From Nocardioides marmoriginsengisoli (GTDB lineage: Bacteria > Actinomycetota > Actinomycetes > Propionibacteriales > Nocardioidaceae), in NCBI RefSeq assembly GCF_003725695.1, contig NZ_RJSE01000005.1, positions 285,096-349,095 of the forward strand: DNA of 64,000 nucleotides, read 5' to 3'. The notes beneath the pieces were generated by a model, which was not told the origin of the DNA, made no database searches, and saw only the letters and a program-made list of their open reading frames with translations. Positions within the stretch are counted from its first letter, which is position 1. Each line of letters opens with the position of its first letter. Of this stretch, positions 8,565 through 18,088 are shown piece after piece. The position numbers were made by a program, and so were the translations under genes.

Positions 8565-9189
8565 GGGGGCAACGATAGGGGTATCTCGTTACCGCTGGGT
8601 GACGAGGCCGCAACCGGTTGCTGCCCCACCGGACGTAGCCGACGAACCCGAGCGCGATCAGGCTCCCGACCACGACGGCGACCAGGCCCTGATCGAAGCG
8701 CCACGGGTTGCCGGTATCACCGTAACGGCGGACGTTCACCACGATGTGCACCATCGCCGCCGCGCCGAGGACGACCGCACCGCGACCGATCACCGAGGAC
8801 AACCCGAAGGCCCCGACGACCATGATCATCGTCGCCGGGGCCAGCGCCGGGAGACCCGAGACCAGGTCGACGACGTGGACGCACGCACCGGCGGTCGCTG
8901 CCACCGTGACGCACCACGCCGCGCGCGCGGCGTAGACCTGGGACGTGGCGTGCTGCGCGGGCAGCCCGTTGATCGCTGCCTGACTGGTCACCAGGGCGAA
9001 CAGCGCCGGCATCAGCTGCCAGACCGGAAGCGCGCGTTCTGTCCCCGGCACCGGCAGCAGGCCGTCGGCGCCGACGGTGAGCAGCGCCGTCAGCACGACC
9101 GTCACGATCAGCACGACCGGACCGTCGTGGGCCACGAACCACGCCGCTGCCGCGCTCCCCCTGCCCCTCACCGGGTCGGCTGCGTCCAC
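8557..9189 (-). CDS. Small multi-pass membrane protein of unknown function
   Basis: A 210-residue, strongly hydrophobic protein starting with GTG, with about five predicted membrane spans (for example VVLIVTVVLTALLTVG, APATMIMVVGAFGLSSVIG, LVAVVVGSLIALGFVGYV) separated by short loops. No family recognised. It overlaps the permease gene upstream by 22 nt and the glnA2 start downstream by 8 nt, so it is the last member of a tightly packed block with a secreted protein, an ABC ATPase and a permease. It may be an accessory membrane subunit of that transporter; that is inferred from position only. Confidence 0.6.
   Translation of the reverse strand: MDAADPVRGRGSAAAAWFVAHDGPVVLIVTVVLTALLTVGADGLLPVPGTERALPVWQLMPALFALVTSQAAINGLPAQHATSQVYAARAAWCVTVAATAGACVHVVDLVSGLPALAPATMIMVVGAFGLSSVIGRGAVVLGAAAMVHIVVNVRRYGDTGNPWRFDQGLVAVVVGSLIALGFVGYVRWGSNRLRPRHPAVTRYPYRCPHG
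8572..8577 (-). promoter_or_regulatory. candidate -10 box for a leaderless glnA2 mRNA
   Basis: Minus-strand TATCGT fits the actinobacterial -10 consensus TANNNT and is followed by 7 nt before the glnA2 ATG, placing the expected transcription start on the A of ATG. No Shine-Dalgarno precedes that ATG. No convincing -35 was seen at 16-19 nt upstream. It lies inside the 3' end of the upstream membrane-protein gene. Confidence 0.4.
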
Positions 9190-10403
9190 GGCAACGAGAT
9201 CCGGTCGAACGCGCAGGACCGGAGCTGACCGAACGTCGCCGACACCCAGCTCGTCGCAGCTTCGCCGTCCGCCTCGGCGAGCCAGCGCCGGGCTTCGGGC
9301 TCGGAGGCCACCGGGTCGTGCCCCGTGCGCACCAGCAACCAGTCGACGATCAGGTCCCGACCGTCGAACGCGCCGTCAGGCGGTGCCTGGCGCGGATCGG
9401 TCCAGGCCGGACAGGCGGCCGGCGTGGCCACGTTCCGCAGGCCGGTCCCGAGTCGCAACCGGGCGTCGCCCTCCACCGCGTCGATCATCCCGGCGGTGAC
9501 CGGTGGTCGATATCCGGGCAGGAGCTCCTCGTACCGCGTCGGAAGGTCCACCCCGATCTCACGCAGCTCCTCGATGCCGGTCCTCATCGTTGTCGCGGTC
9601 GCACTCAGCGCGCGTCGCTCGGACGGCGAGAGGCAGATCCGTGGCGCGGTCCCCACGCAGGCATCCGGTCGCTCTCCGGAGGCCTCGAACCGCTGGTGAT
9701 GCGTCGAGCCGAGCGTCGCGCCGAAGATGACGACCGTCACGGACACCCCTCCGAGCAGCACACCGCTCCACGAGAGCGGCGTCCGCACCAGCACCCCGAA
9801 AGCAAGCGCCAGGCAGATCAGGATCAGCAGGATCATCTGCACCGCCCAGGTCCTCGGGTCGTACACCAGACCGGCGAGCGACCCGGTGGTCGGGCCGGGA
9901 CGGAGCAGCGCCGCGTAGGGGTGCGGCCCGAACGCGCCGAAGACGAAGACGGTCGGGCCGACCAGCACTGCCGCCATCGGGTGCTGCCAGAGCCTGATCG
10001 CGAGTACGCCGAGCAGCGCCCCGACGGCGAGCACCAGCGGCCCGATCAGCGCAGCCCACCACGGGGCCGGACCTCCGTGCGGGACGGCCAGGGTGACGAG
10101 GGCGGCGCCCACGGCCGCGGTCAGGTACAGCGCTGCCGACCAGAGCCAGGCACGCTGTGCGCTGAGCAGCAGGACCAGCCTTCCGCGGAGGGTCGAGTCG
10201 GTCAGCTCCGCCATCCGCGTCTGGCCGAGCGCGATCCAGGCAGCGAAAGCGGCGGTCAGCGGTGCGGTGAGCACCGTGCCGCCGGTGACGCTGTCGATGG
10301 TCCACATCCACTGACCGGGCCACGGCGCCCCGAAGGCGCAGAGCACGTACACGTTGAGCGCAGCCAGCGGGAGCAGGAAGATGCCGCCGGTCCAGCGATT
10401 CAC
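9168..10403 (-). CDS. ABC-type transporter permease with C-terminal extracytoplasmic domain
   Basis: About 411 residues. The first ~260 contain some six membrane spans (GIFLLPLAALNVYVLC, LVLAVGALLGVLAIRL and others). The last ~150 residues are soluble, rich in charged residues and contain four cysteines (CVGTAPRIC, AACP, RSCAF), a likely extracytoplasmic sensor or gating domain. GTG 10403 was chosen because it overlaps the stop of the ABC ATPase gene (GTGA); the open extension upstream is a shadow of that gene. With the ATPase it forms an ABC-2-like transporter whose substrate is unknown, possibly the secreted protein encoded first in the operon. Confidence 0.7.
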   Translation of the reverse strand: MNRWTGGIFLLPLAALNVYVLCAFGAPWPGQWMWTIDSVTGGTVLTAPLTAAFAAWIALGQTRMAELTDSTLRGRLVLLLSAQRAWLWSAALYLTAAVGAALVTLAVPHGGPAPWWAALIGPLVLAVGALLGVLAIRLWQHPMAAVLVGPTVFVFGAFGPHPYAALLRPGPTTGSLAGLVYDPRTWAVQMILLILICLALAFGVLVRTPLSWSGVLLGGVSVTVVIFGATLGSTHHQRFEASGERPDACVGTAPRICLSPSERRALSATATTMRTGIEELREIGVDLPTRYEELLPGYRPPVTAGMIDAVEGDARLRLGTGLRNVATPAACPAWTDPRQAPPDGAFDGRDLIVDWLLVRTGHDPVASEPEARRWLAEADGEAATSWVSATFGQLRSCAFDRISLPWTQPTR

Positions 10404-11176
10404 GTGGCCACCCGCTCGGACAACAGACTCAGGAACGCCGCCTCGTGGGCACTCAGCCCACTGCCGGCGGCGACCAGTCCGGCTCCGCGCGCCCCCAGCT
10501 CGTCGATCGACCCGTCGAAGACCAGCTGTCCGCCGTCGAGCATCAGCACCCGGCGCGCCACGGGCACCAGGTCCTCGATGAGGTGGCTGCTGACCACCGT
10601 CGCGCAATCCGGCCGGGTCCGCCCGATCAGCTCACGCACCCGGACCCGTTGCTCGGGATCCAGGCCCGCGGTGGGCTCGTCGAGGACGAGCAGCTCGGGC
10701 TCCCCCAGCACCGCCTGGGCGAGCAGGAGTCGGCGGAGCATCCCGCCGGACAGGCTGCCGACGCGGGACCTCCCCCGGCCGGTCAGATCAGTGGCGACGA
10801 GCGCCTGATCGATCAGGTCGGGTCGCTGCCGTCGGCCGTAGCCCCGCAGCCACGCCATGTAGGCGAGGAAGTCGCGCACACCCAGCCCTCCGGGGATGTC
10901 GAGGGACTGCGGCATGTAGCCGATGCGGCGCCGTACATCCGCGAGCTGGTGCGCCGGATCCGAGCCGAACAAGGTCAGCGACCCGGACCGGGGCAGCAGC
11001 GTCGTGCTGAGCAGCCGGAGCAGGGTCGACTTCCCGGCACCGTTGACGCCGACCAGGCCCGTCACCCCGGGAGCCAGGCTGAACGTGACGTCGATGAGGG
11101 CGTCGTGCCGCCCGTAGCGGTGGCTCAGGTCTCCAGCCTGAGCCACCGCCACAGCTGCCGAAGGCAAGCTCACCAT
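10400..11176 (-). CDS. ABC transporter ATP-binding protein
   Basis: A 258-residue ATPase subunit with Walker A GVNGAGKST (about residue 40), a Q-loop in YMPQSLDIPG, the signature LSGGM, Walker B LLVLDEPTAGLD and the switch histidine in SSHLIEDL. The layout resembles the BcrA/NatA/CcmA group, which drive ABC-2 exporters and resistance pumps. ATG 11176 lies 7 nt after the stop of the secreted-protein gene; a longer reading frame upstream is that gene's shadow. It is coupled to the permease by a GTGA overlap. Confidence 0.9.
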   Translation of the reverse strand: MVSLPSAAVAVAQAGDLSHRYGRHDALIDVTFSLAPGVTGLVGVNGAGKSTLLRLLSTTLLPRSGSLTLFGSDPAHQLADVRRRIGYMPQSLDIPGGLGVRDFLAYMAWLRGYGRRQRPDLIDQALVATDLTGRGRSRVGSLSGGMLRRLLLAQAVLGEPELLVLDEPTAGLDPEQRVRVRELIGRTRPDCATVVSSHLIEDLVPVARRVLMLDGGQLVFDGSIDELGARGAGLVAAGSGLSAHEAAFLSLLSERVAT

Positions 11177-11183
11177 CAGCAGG

Positions 11184-11660
11184 TCAGTAGCTGAAGGACG
11201 GCCAGGCGTGCGCGCTGCAGGGATCGGGGTGCCAGGCCTGGATCTCGCAGATGTTGATGCCTCCGCGGGTGCCGGTTGCCTTGCCGTGCAGGTTGCGGGC
11301 ACGCGACGCCTTGATCCAGGCCGCGTCGTTGCTCTCGGGCGTCTGCTTCGACACGTCGAAGACCCAGCAGGCACCGCCTCCGGTGCAGCCGGCGCCGACC
11401 TCGTAGAAGTAGAAGTCGGTCTCCATCCGGACGTTGTTGCCGCCCGCCTGGATGTCGTACTGGTACGACGTGCTCATCGCGCTGACGTTGCCGTCGTTGT
11501 AGTAGTTGCCGTAGGCCTTGCCGAACTTGTCGCCGTCCTCGTAGCCGAACAGCGGATCCGTCTTGGACTTCCAGGCGACCGCCATCGCGGGCGCGGCCGC
11601 GCCCAGCGTCAGTCCGAGGATCGCCATGCTGGCGGCGATCATGGTGATGACTCGCTTCAT
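11184..11660 (-). CDS. Secreted four-cysteine protein of unknown function
   Basis: A 158-residue precursor. Residues 1-27 are a clear Sec signal peptide (MKR, a hydrophobic core MIAASMAILGLTLGAA, then cleavage after APAMA). The mature part of about 131 residues is Tyr/Asn/Gly/Trp-rich and has four cysteines (GAGC, ACWVF, NICEIQ, DPCSAH), suggesting two disulfides. No family recognised. It heads an operon with an ABC ATPase, permease and membrane protein, an arrangement seen for secreted bacteriocins or signalling proteins with dedicated export or self-immunity; that role is inference. Translation is probably controlled: the Shine-Dalgarno sits in the 3' arm of a perfect 12-bp hairpin that ends at the ATG. 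Confidence 0.75.
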   Translation of the reverse strand: MKRVITMIAASMAILGLTLGAAAPAMAVAWKSKTDPLFGYEDGDKFGKAYGNYYNDGNVSAMSTSYQYDIQAGGNNVRMETDFYFYEVGAGCTGGGACWVFDVSKQTPESNDAAWIKASRARNLHGKATGTRGGINICEIQAWHPDPCSAHAWPSFSY

Positions 11661-11695
11661 GTTCCCTCCATCGTCACTTGTAGGATGGAGGGAAC
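11661..11695 (-). promoter_or_regulatory. Hairpin occluding the ribosome binding site of the secreted-protein gene
   Basis: On the minus strand GTTCCCTCCATC (11695-11684), an 11-nt loop, and GATGGAGGGAAC (11672-11661) form a perfect 12-bp inverted repeat directly abutting the ATG at 11660. The Shine-Dalgarno GGAGGG is in the 3' arm and is fully paired with CCCTCC of the 5' arm. As RNA it would block initiation; as DNA it could be an operator. Which of the two applies is not known. Confidence 0.6.
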
Positions 11696-11751
11696 ATTAG
11701 GGCGTTACGAGGAATATCGGATTTAGTTATCCACAGGGGTCATCCTCGGAG

Positions 11752-13794
<2,043 letters not shown>

Positions 13795-13833
13795 CCCACC
13801 AGTCTTGCCGATCGCAGGTCCGGTGTCGAAGCA

Positions 13834-14754
13834 CTACCGGCGAAGCAGCTGCGCCACCTCGCGGACGAGGTCGACCGAGGCGTCGATCTCGACCTTCCGG
13901 TTCGAGACGCTCTCGACGTTGAACCCGAAGGGGACCCGGAGCCGGCGAGCGAACTCGGCCAGCTCGGCGGCGGCGTGGACGCAGTGCTCGTAGGAGACCG
14001 CGAGGGTGTCGTCGGAGTGCGCCAGCTCGTTGCGCAACCACCGCGGGACCTGCACGCCCAGCCACTCGAGGAAGGTCAGCGTCTTGTACGACCCGCAGAC
14101 CGAGAGCGTGAACACCACCGGTACCGGTTCGCTCCCCTGGTCCCGGCAGGCGTAGACGTAGTCGGAGAGCAGGTCCTTCGCGGCGGCGACGTCGTAGACG
14201 ACCTGGGAGATGAAGAACGAGCACCCGTTCCCCTGCTTCCGGATCAGCCGCAGGTGCTCGTCCCCGCCGCCGGCATGGCGTTCGGGGATCGCGACTCCCC
14301 CGACCAGCAGCTCCGGCCGGGTCGCCTTCCGGACCTCGTGCGCCTGGGCGAGACCGGTGCGCACCTCCGTAGTACGGGAAGCGGCGCCGACGAAGACGGT
14401 CAGCACCCGCTCGACGTCCTGCCCGGCGAGCCAGCCCTCCAGGTCGGCGGGGTCGTACTTGCCCACGCAGCGGTAGATGACGACCGGGAGGTCCAACGCG
14501 GCCAGGTTGTCGGCGTAGAAGACCGCCGGATCCAGAGTCGGCAGGTACGGGAACGGCCGCGCCTCGGGGTTCCGCTCGCTCTCGTCATCGATGTCGTAGA
14601 GGATCAGCCCGTCCAGGTCGAGACCGGCGAGTCGCTCCAGGGTCACCTCGGCGATGCGGTCCACCTCAGCCGGGGCCGTGGACTCCTTCGGCGGAGTGAG
14701 GCTGAACAGCAGCAGCTCTCCCTCGCGCGCCGAGACCTTAGTCGTCAGTGACAC
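13834..14754 (-). CDS. Methylenetetrahydrofolate reductase-like protein
   Basis: A 306-residue protein that looks like a divergent member of the MetF (methylenetetrahydrofolate reductase) TIM-barrel superfamily: an early SLTPPKEST corresponding to the conserved Glu-containing first strand, LDGLILYDIDDES, RCVGKYDP, VGAAS, GGVAIPERH, and the late FFISQVVYD stretch matching the folate/FAD region. The reducing partner and whether it acts in methionine biosynthesis cannot be told from sequence; several actinobacteria carry non-canonical MTHFRs. It lies 39 nt downstream of the nadE start region on the same strand but with no obvious functional link. Confidence 0.6.
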   Translation of the reverse strand: MSLTTKVSAREGELLLFSLTPPKESTAPAEVDRIAEVTLERLAGLDLDGLILYDIDDESERNPEARPFPYLPTLDPAVFYADNLAALDLPVVIYRCVGKYDPADLEGWLAGQDVERVLTVFVGAASRTTEVRTGLAQAHEVRKATRPELLVGGVAIPERHAGGGDEHLRLIRKQGNGCSFFISQVVYDVAAAKDLLSDYVYACRDQGSEPVPVVFTLSVCGSYKTLTFLEWLGVQVPRWLRNELAHSDDTLAVSYEHCVHAAAELAEFARRLRVPFGFNVESVSNRKVEIDASVDLVREVAQLLRR

Positions 14755-14893
14755 AGCTCGCTCCTCGATCGACCTTCACTCCGCCATTGTCCCGGACAGG
14801 GTGCCGACATCCGCGAAAGCGCATGCCTCCGCGACCACCAAGGCACCCAAGAACTCACACCCCGACCCATCGATCCACCCGGAGGCTGAGGGA

Positions 14894-15523
14894 CTACTCC
14901 TCCGCGAAGCCACGGAACACGGCGTCGTGCGGATCGACGCCATCGGCGAACTCGTCGAAGTCCATGTTCGAGATCGACAGGTTGGCCTCGATGCTCGCGA
15001 TCTCCGAGGTGAGCGTCCTGAAGGATCTGCCGTACTTCCAGCCGAACTCGGCCTCGAGCTCGGGAGTCGGCGTGAGGTCGAGGTACACGACCGTGATCTC
15101 TCCTCCGGCCGCAGCCTCCGCCATGGACCGCGCGTCGGCGATCAGGGCGTAGCCAGCGACGTCTTGCGCACGGTCCCACTCGGCAGCAATGTCTGCGGGT
15201 GCCAGCCCGTCGAAATGACGGTCGGCCACCTGCTCGACGTGGGGCTGGTAGTCGTCCTCGGTCGGTTCAGCCTCCGGATCCTCGAGGTTGACCGGACGGA
15301 TGACCTCGTCGATCACCTTCTGCCAGGCAGAGTCGTCGGCGAAGTCCACGCGGACCAGCGGGGTCGCACCGCTTCCGAAGGCCTCGACCAGCACCGACAT
15401 CGGCTCCGCTCCTGTCTTCCCGGACGATGCCGGGACCTCAGCCGTTCCGGCGTCACCGCATCCCGACAGGAGCACCCCGCCGAGAGCCACCGCCAAGAAC
15501 ACGTTGATCTTCGTCCAGCCCAT
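14894..15523 (-). CDS. Putative lipoprotein of unknown function
   Basis: A 209-residue precursor with a lipoprotein signal: MGWTK, hydrophobic INVFLAVALGGV, then the lipobox LLSGC with the lipidated Cys at 22. The mature part is acidic and contains no recognised domain (EPTEDDYQPHVEQVADRHF, ITVVYLDLTPTPELEAEFG). ATG 15523 was chosen because it gives the canonical signal; an upstream open stretch adds about 53 residues without one. Divergent from the monooxygenase-like gene at 15564 with only 40 nt between starts. Confidence 0.7.
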   Translation of the reverse strand: MGWTKINVFLAVALGGVLLSGCGDAGTAEVPASSGKTGAEPMSVLVEAFGSGATPLVRVDFADDSAWQKVIDEVIRPVNLEDPEAEPTEDDYQPHVEQVADRHFDGLAPADIAAEWDRAQDVAGYALIADARSMAEAAAGGEITVVYLDLTPTPELEAEFGWKYGRSFRTLTSEIASIEANLSISNMDFDEFADGVDPHDAVFRGFAEE

Positions 15524-15563
15524 GGCGCCTACGCTAGACGGATCCACCCGGCAGACTGGCCCC

Positions 15564-15896
15564 ATGACCGGAATCGCCGACCTCCCGGACCCGCCGTACA
15601 CGGCGGTGATCTTCAGCAACCTCCGCACCGAGGGCGACCAGGGGTACGCCGTGATGGGTGCCCGGATGCAGGCGCTCGCCAAGGAGCAGCCCGGCTACCT
15701 CGGCTACGAGTCTGCGCGCGACGAGGCCGGCTTCGGGATCACCGTCTCGTACTGGGCCGACGACGCCTCGGCGCGTGCTTGGAAGGACGTCCACGAGCAC
15801 GCCGTCGCCCAGCAGCGAGGCCAGGACACCTGGTACTCCGACTATCAGGTGCGGGTCGCGACGGTGGGTCGGGCCTACGGTCCCGGCCGGCACTGA
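15564..15896 (+). CDS. Antibiotic biosynthesis monooxygenase (ABM) domain protein
   Basis: A 110-residue single-domain protein with the dimeric ferredoxin-like ABM fold pattern: TAVIFSNLRTE strand, ARMQALAKEQPGYLGYESAR, then GITVSYWADDASARAWKD and HAVAQQRG. Many such proteins are small monooxygenase-like or heme/quinone-related enzymes of unknown substrate. ATG at 15564; its TGA overlaps the ATG of the GNAT gene (TGATG), so the two are translationally coupled. Confidence 0.75.
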   Translation: MTGIADLPDPPYTAVIFSNLRTEGDQGYAVMGARMQALAKEQPGYLGYESARDEAGFGITVSYWADDASARAWKDVHEHAVAQQRGQDTWYSDYQVRVATVGRAYGPGRH

Positions 15897-16468
15897 TGCA
15901 CGAGCTCCGAACGCCTCGGCTGCTGCTGCGGCAATGGCGTCAGGAGGACCTGGCGCCGTACGCCGTGCTGAACGCCGACCCCGTCGTGATGGAGTTCTTC
16001 CCGGCGCCGCTGACGACGGCAGAGAGCAACGCGCACGCCCAGCGCCAGCACGACCTGCTCGATTCCGACCGCCCGGCCCTCTTCGCCGTGGAACGCCGGG
16101 GCGAGGGCGACTTCATCGGCTTCATCGGGCTCGCGGTGCCGCGTTTCGAGGCCCCGTTCACCCCGTGCGTCGAGATCGGCTGGCGGCTCTCCCGGAACGC
16201 CTGGGGCCTGGGACTGGCCACCGAAGGTGCCCGCGCCGTCCTGGCCCACGGCTTCGACCACCACCGGCTCACCGAGATCGTCTCGTTCACCACCGTCCAG
16301 AACACCCGTTCCCGAGCGGTGATGGAACGGATCGGGCTGGTCCGCGACCCCGCTGGAGACTTCGACCACCCGAGCCTCCCGGACGGGCACCCGCTCCGCC
16401 CGCACGTCCTCTACCGGACCGCGGCGGTGACGAGCGACACAGGCGCAAAACCTCCCGAACGGGTCTAG
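15896..16468 (+). CDS. GNAT family N-acetyltransferase (RimJ-like)
   Basis: A 190-residue acetyltransferase of the GNAT_3 / RimJ-RimL type: LRTPRLLLRQWRQEDLAPYA at the start, the beta strand FIGFIGLAVP, the WRLSRNAWGLGLATEGARAVL acetyl-CoA-binding region around residues 95-120 (Q/RxxGxG/A variant), and NTRSRAVMERIGL. Substrate unknown; such enzymes modify protein N-termini, amines or antibiotics. Coupled to the ABM gene by a stop-start overlap and followed by panB after about 60 nt. Confidence 0.85.
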   Translation: MHELRTPRLLLRQWRQEDLAPYAVLNADPVVMEFFPAPLTTAESNAHAQRQHDLLDSDRPALFAVERRGEGDFIGFIGLAVPRFEAPFTPCVEIGWRLSRNAWGLGLATEGARAVLAHGFDHHRLTEIVSFTTVQNTRSRAVMERIGLVRDPAGDFDHPSLPDGHPLRPHVLYRTAAVTSDTGAKPPERV

Positions 16469-16528
16469 CGTTGTTCGTGGTCCGTGGACTCCGTCAGGGA
16501 GCTGCGAGAGCACGTAAGGAACTCAACG

Positions 16529-17374
16529 ATGAGCGAGAACAACCCTGAGGTCGCGTCCCCGTACGGCGGCTCGGCGCCGCGCAAGCGGATCCGCACGCAC
16601 CACCTGCGGGAGATGAAGGAGCGGGGCGAGAAGTTCGCCATGCTCACCACGTACGACATGTACACCTCCGCCGCGTTCGACGACGCCGGCATCGAGGTGC
16701 TGCTGGTCGGCGACAGCGCGTCCAACAACGTCCTCGGCAACGAGACCTCGCTGCCGATCACGGTGGACGAGCTGCTCCCGCTGACCCGGGCCGTCTCCCG
16801 GTCGGCGCACCACGCGCTGGTCGTCGGCGACCTTCCGTTCGGGTCGTACCAGCGCTCCCCGGAGCAGGCCTACGACACGGCGGTCCGCTTCATGAAGGAG
16901 GGCGGCGCGCACTGCGTGAAGCTCGAGGGCGGTCGCGAGATGACCGGCCAGATCGAGCTGCTGACCCGAGGCGGCATCCCGGTGATGGCGCACATCGGCT
17001 TCACCCCGCAGAGCGAGCACGCCCTCGGCGGTTACCGGGTCCAGGGCCGCGGCGAGACCGCGCAGCGCATCCTCGCCGACGCGAAGGCGGTCGAGGCGGC
17101 CGGAGCGTTCGCCGTGGTGATGGAGATGGTGCCCGGTGACGTCGCCGCGCAGGTGAGCGCCGAGCTGACCATCCCGACGATCGGTATCGGCGCCGGCAAC
17201 GGCTGCGACGGCCAGGTGCTCGTGTGGCAGGACGCCTTCGGGCTGCGCACCGGCAAGATGGCGCGCTTCGTGAAGCAGTACGCCGACGTCAACGCCGTGC
17301 TCACCCAGGCGGCCCGGGAGTACTCGGCCGACGTCAAGGCCGGGACCTTCCCCGGCCCGGAGCACACCTTCTGA
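16529..17374 (+). CDS. panB: 3-methyl-2-oxobutanoate hydroxymethyltransferase
   Basis: A 281-residue ketopantoate hydroxymethyltransferase, first enzyme of pantothenate (CoA) synthesis, using 5,10-methylene-THF. Family blocks include [24 protein letters not shown] (Mg-binding Asp), [33 protein letters not shown], the catalytic Glu region [10 protein letters not shown] and [19 protein letters not shown] 16529 follows a purine-rich site (gtaagga, 8 nt upstream); a GTG at 16484 in frame is less well placed. Confidence 0.95.
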   Translation: MSENNPEVASPYGGSAPRKRIRTHHLREMKERGEKFAMLTTYDMYTSAAFDDAGIEVLLVGDSASNNVLGNETSLPITVDELLPLTRAVSRSAHHALVVGDLPFGSYQRSPEQAYDTAVRFMKEGGAHCVKLEGGREMTGQIELLTRGGIPVMAHIGFTPQSEHALGGYRVQGRGETAQRILADAKAVEAAGAFAVVMEMVPGDVAAQVSAELTIPTIGIGAGNGCDGQVLVWQDAFGLRTGKMARFVKQYADVNAVLTQAAREYSADVKAGTFPGPEHTF

Positions 17375-17421
17375 ATCCGGCGCTTGACTTCACCTCGACA
17401 TGAACCGTCATCGTTGAGCAC

Positions 17422-18039
17422 ATGAACGAGCGCTACAGCCAAGCCACCTGGGACGCCCGCTACCGAGAATCCGACCGGGTGTGGAGCGGCAACCCGAACC
17501 CGCGCCTCGTCGAGCACGTCACCGGACTGACGCCGGGAGACGCACTCGACGTGGGCGCGGGCGAGGGCGCCGACTCCGTCTGGCTGGCACGCCAGGGCTG
17601 GCAGGTCACCGCGCTCGACATCTCCCCCGTCGCGCTGGACCGTACCCGGACGCACGCCGAGGAGTCCGGGGTGACCGTCGCGACGGTCCAGCACGACCTG
17701 CTCGGCGATGCACCACTCCCGGGCAGCTACGACCTGGTGTCGGCGCAGTTCTGGCACCCGCCGCTGGACCGGTTCGCCGACTTCCGCGACGTCCTCGGGG
17801 CCGCAGTGCGGCCGGGCGGGATGCTGCTGGTCGTCGGTCACCACCCGGCCGACCTGAGCACCGGGCTGCGGGACGGCCACGGGCACGCGGAGCTGCTCTT
17901 CACCCCGGAGAAGGTGGCGGCGCTGTTCGCCGGCGACGCCTGGGAGGTCCGCGTTGCCGCGGCCCCGACCCGCGAGGTCGCCGGTGCCGACGGCCCGGTC
18001 ACGGTGACTGACAGCGTGCTGCTCGCCGTACGGCGCTAG
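17422..18039 (+). CDS. Class I SAM-dependent methyltransferase
   Basis: A 205-residue methyltransferase (Methyltransf_25 type). Motif I is ALDVGAGEGADSVWLARQGW at about residues 34-53, motif II VTALDISPVAL, and GSYDLVSAQFWHPPLDRF corresponds to motif IV. The N-terminal WDARYRESDRVWSGNPNP is typical of TehB-like enzymes. Substrate unknown. A TTGACT at 17384-17389 and the short distance to the ATG allow a leaderless transcript, but the -10 (around TCATCG) is weak. Confidence 0.85.
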   Translation: MNERYSQATWDARYRESDRVWSGNPNPRLVEHVTGLTPGDALDVGAGEGADSVWLARQGWQVTALDISPVALDRTRTHAEESGVTVATVQHDLLGDAPLPGSYDLVSAQFWHPPLDRFADFRDVLGAAVRPGGMLLVVGHHPADLSTGLRDGHGHAELLFTPEKVAALFAGDAWEVRVAAAPTREVAGADGPVTVTDSVLLAVRR

Positions 18040-18076
18040 ACCGGATTTGCCCCTTTCTCTCCCTATTTGAGGCGCG

Positions 18077-18082
18077 TAGGGT
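18077..18082 (+). promoter_or_regulatory. candidate -10 box for the sugar dehydrogenase gene
   Basis: TAGGGT matches TANNNT and ends 6 nt before the ATG at 18089, consistent with a leaderless mRNA. No clear -35 element and no Shine-Dalgarno are visible. Confidence 0.4.
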
Positions 18083-18088
18083 CAGCAC

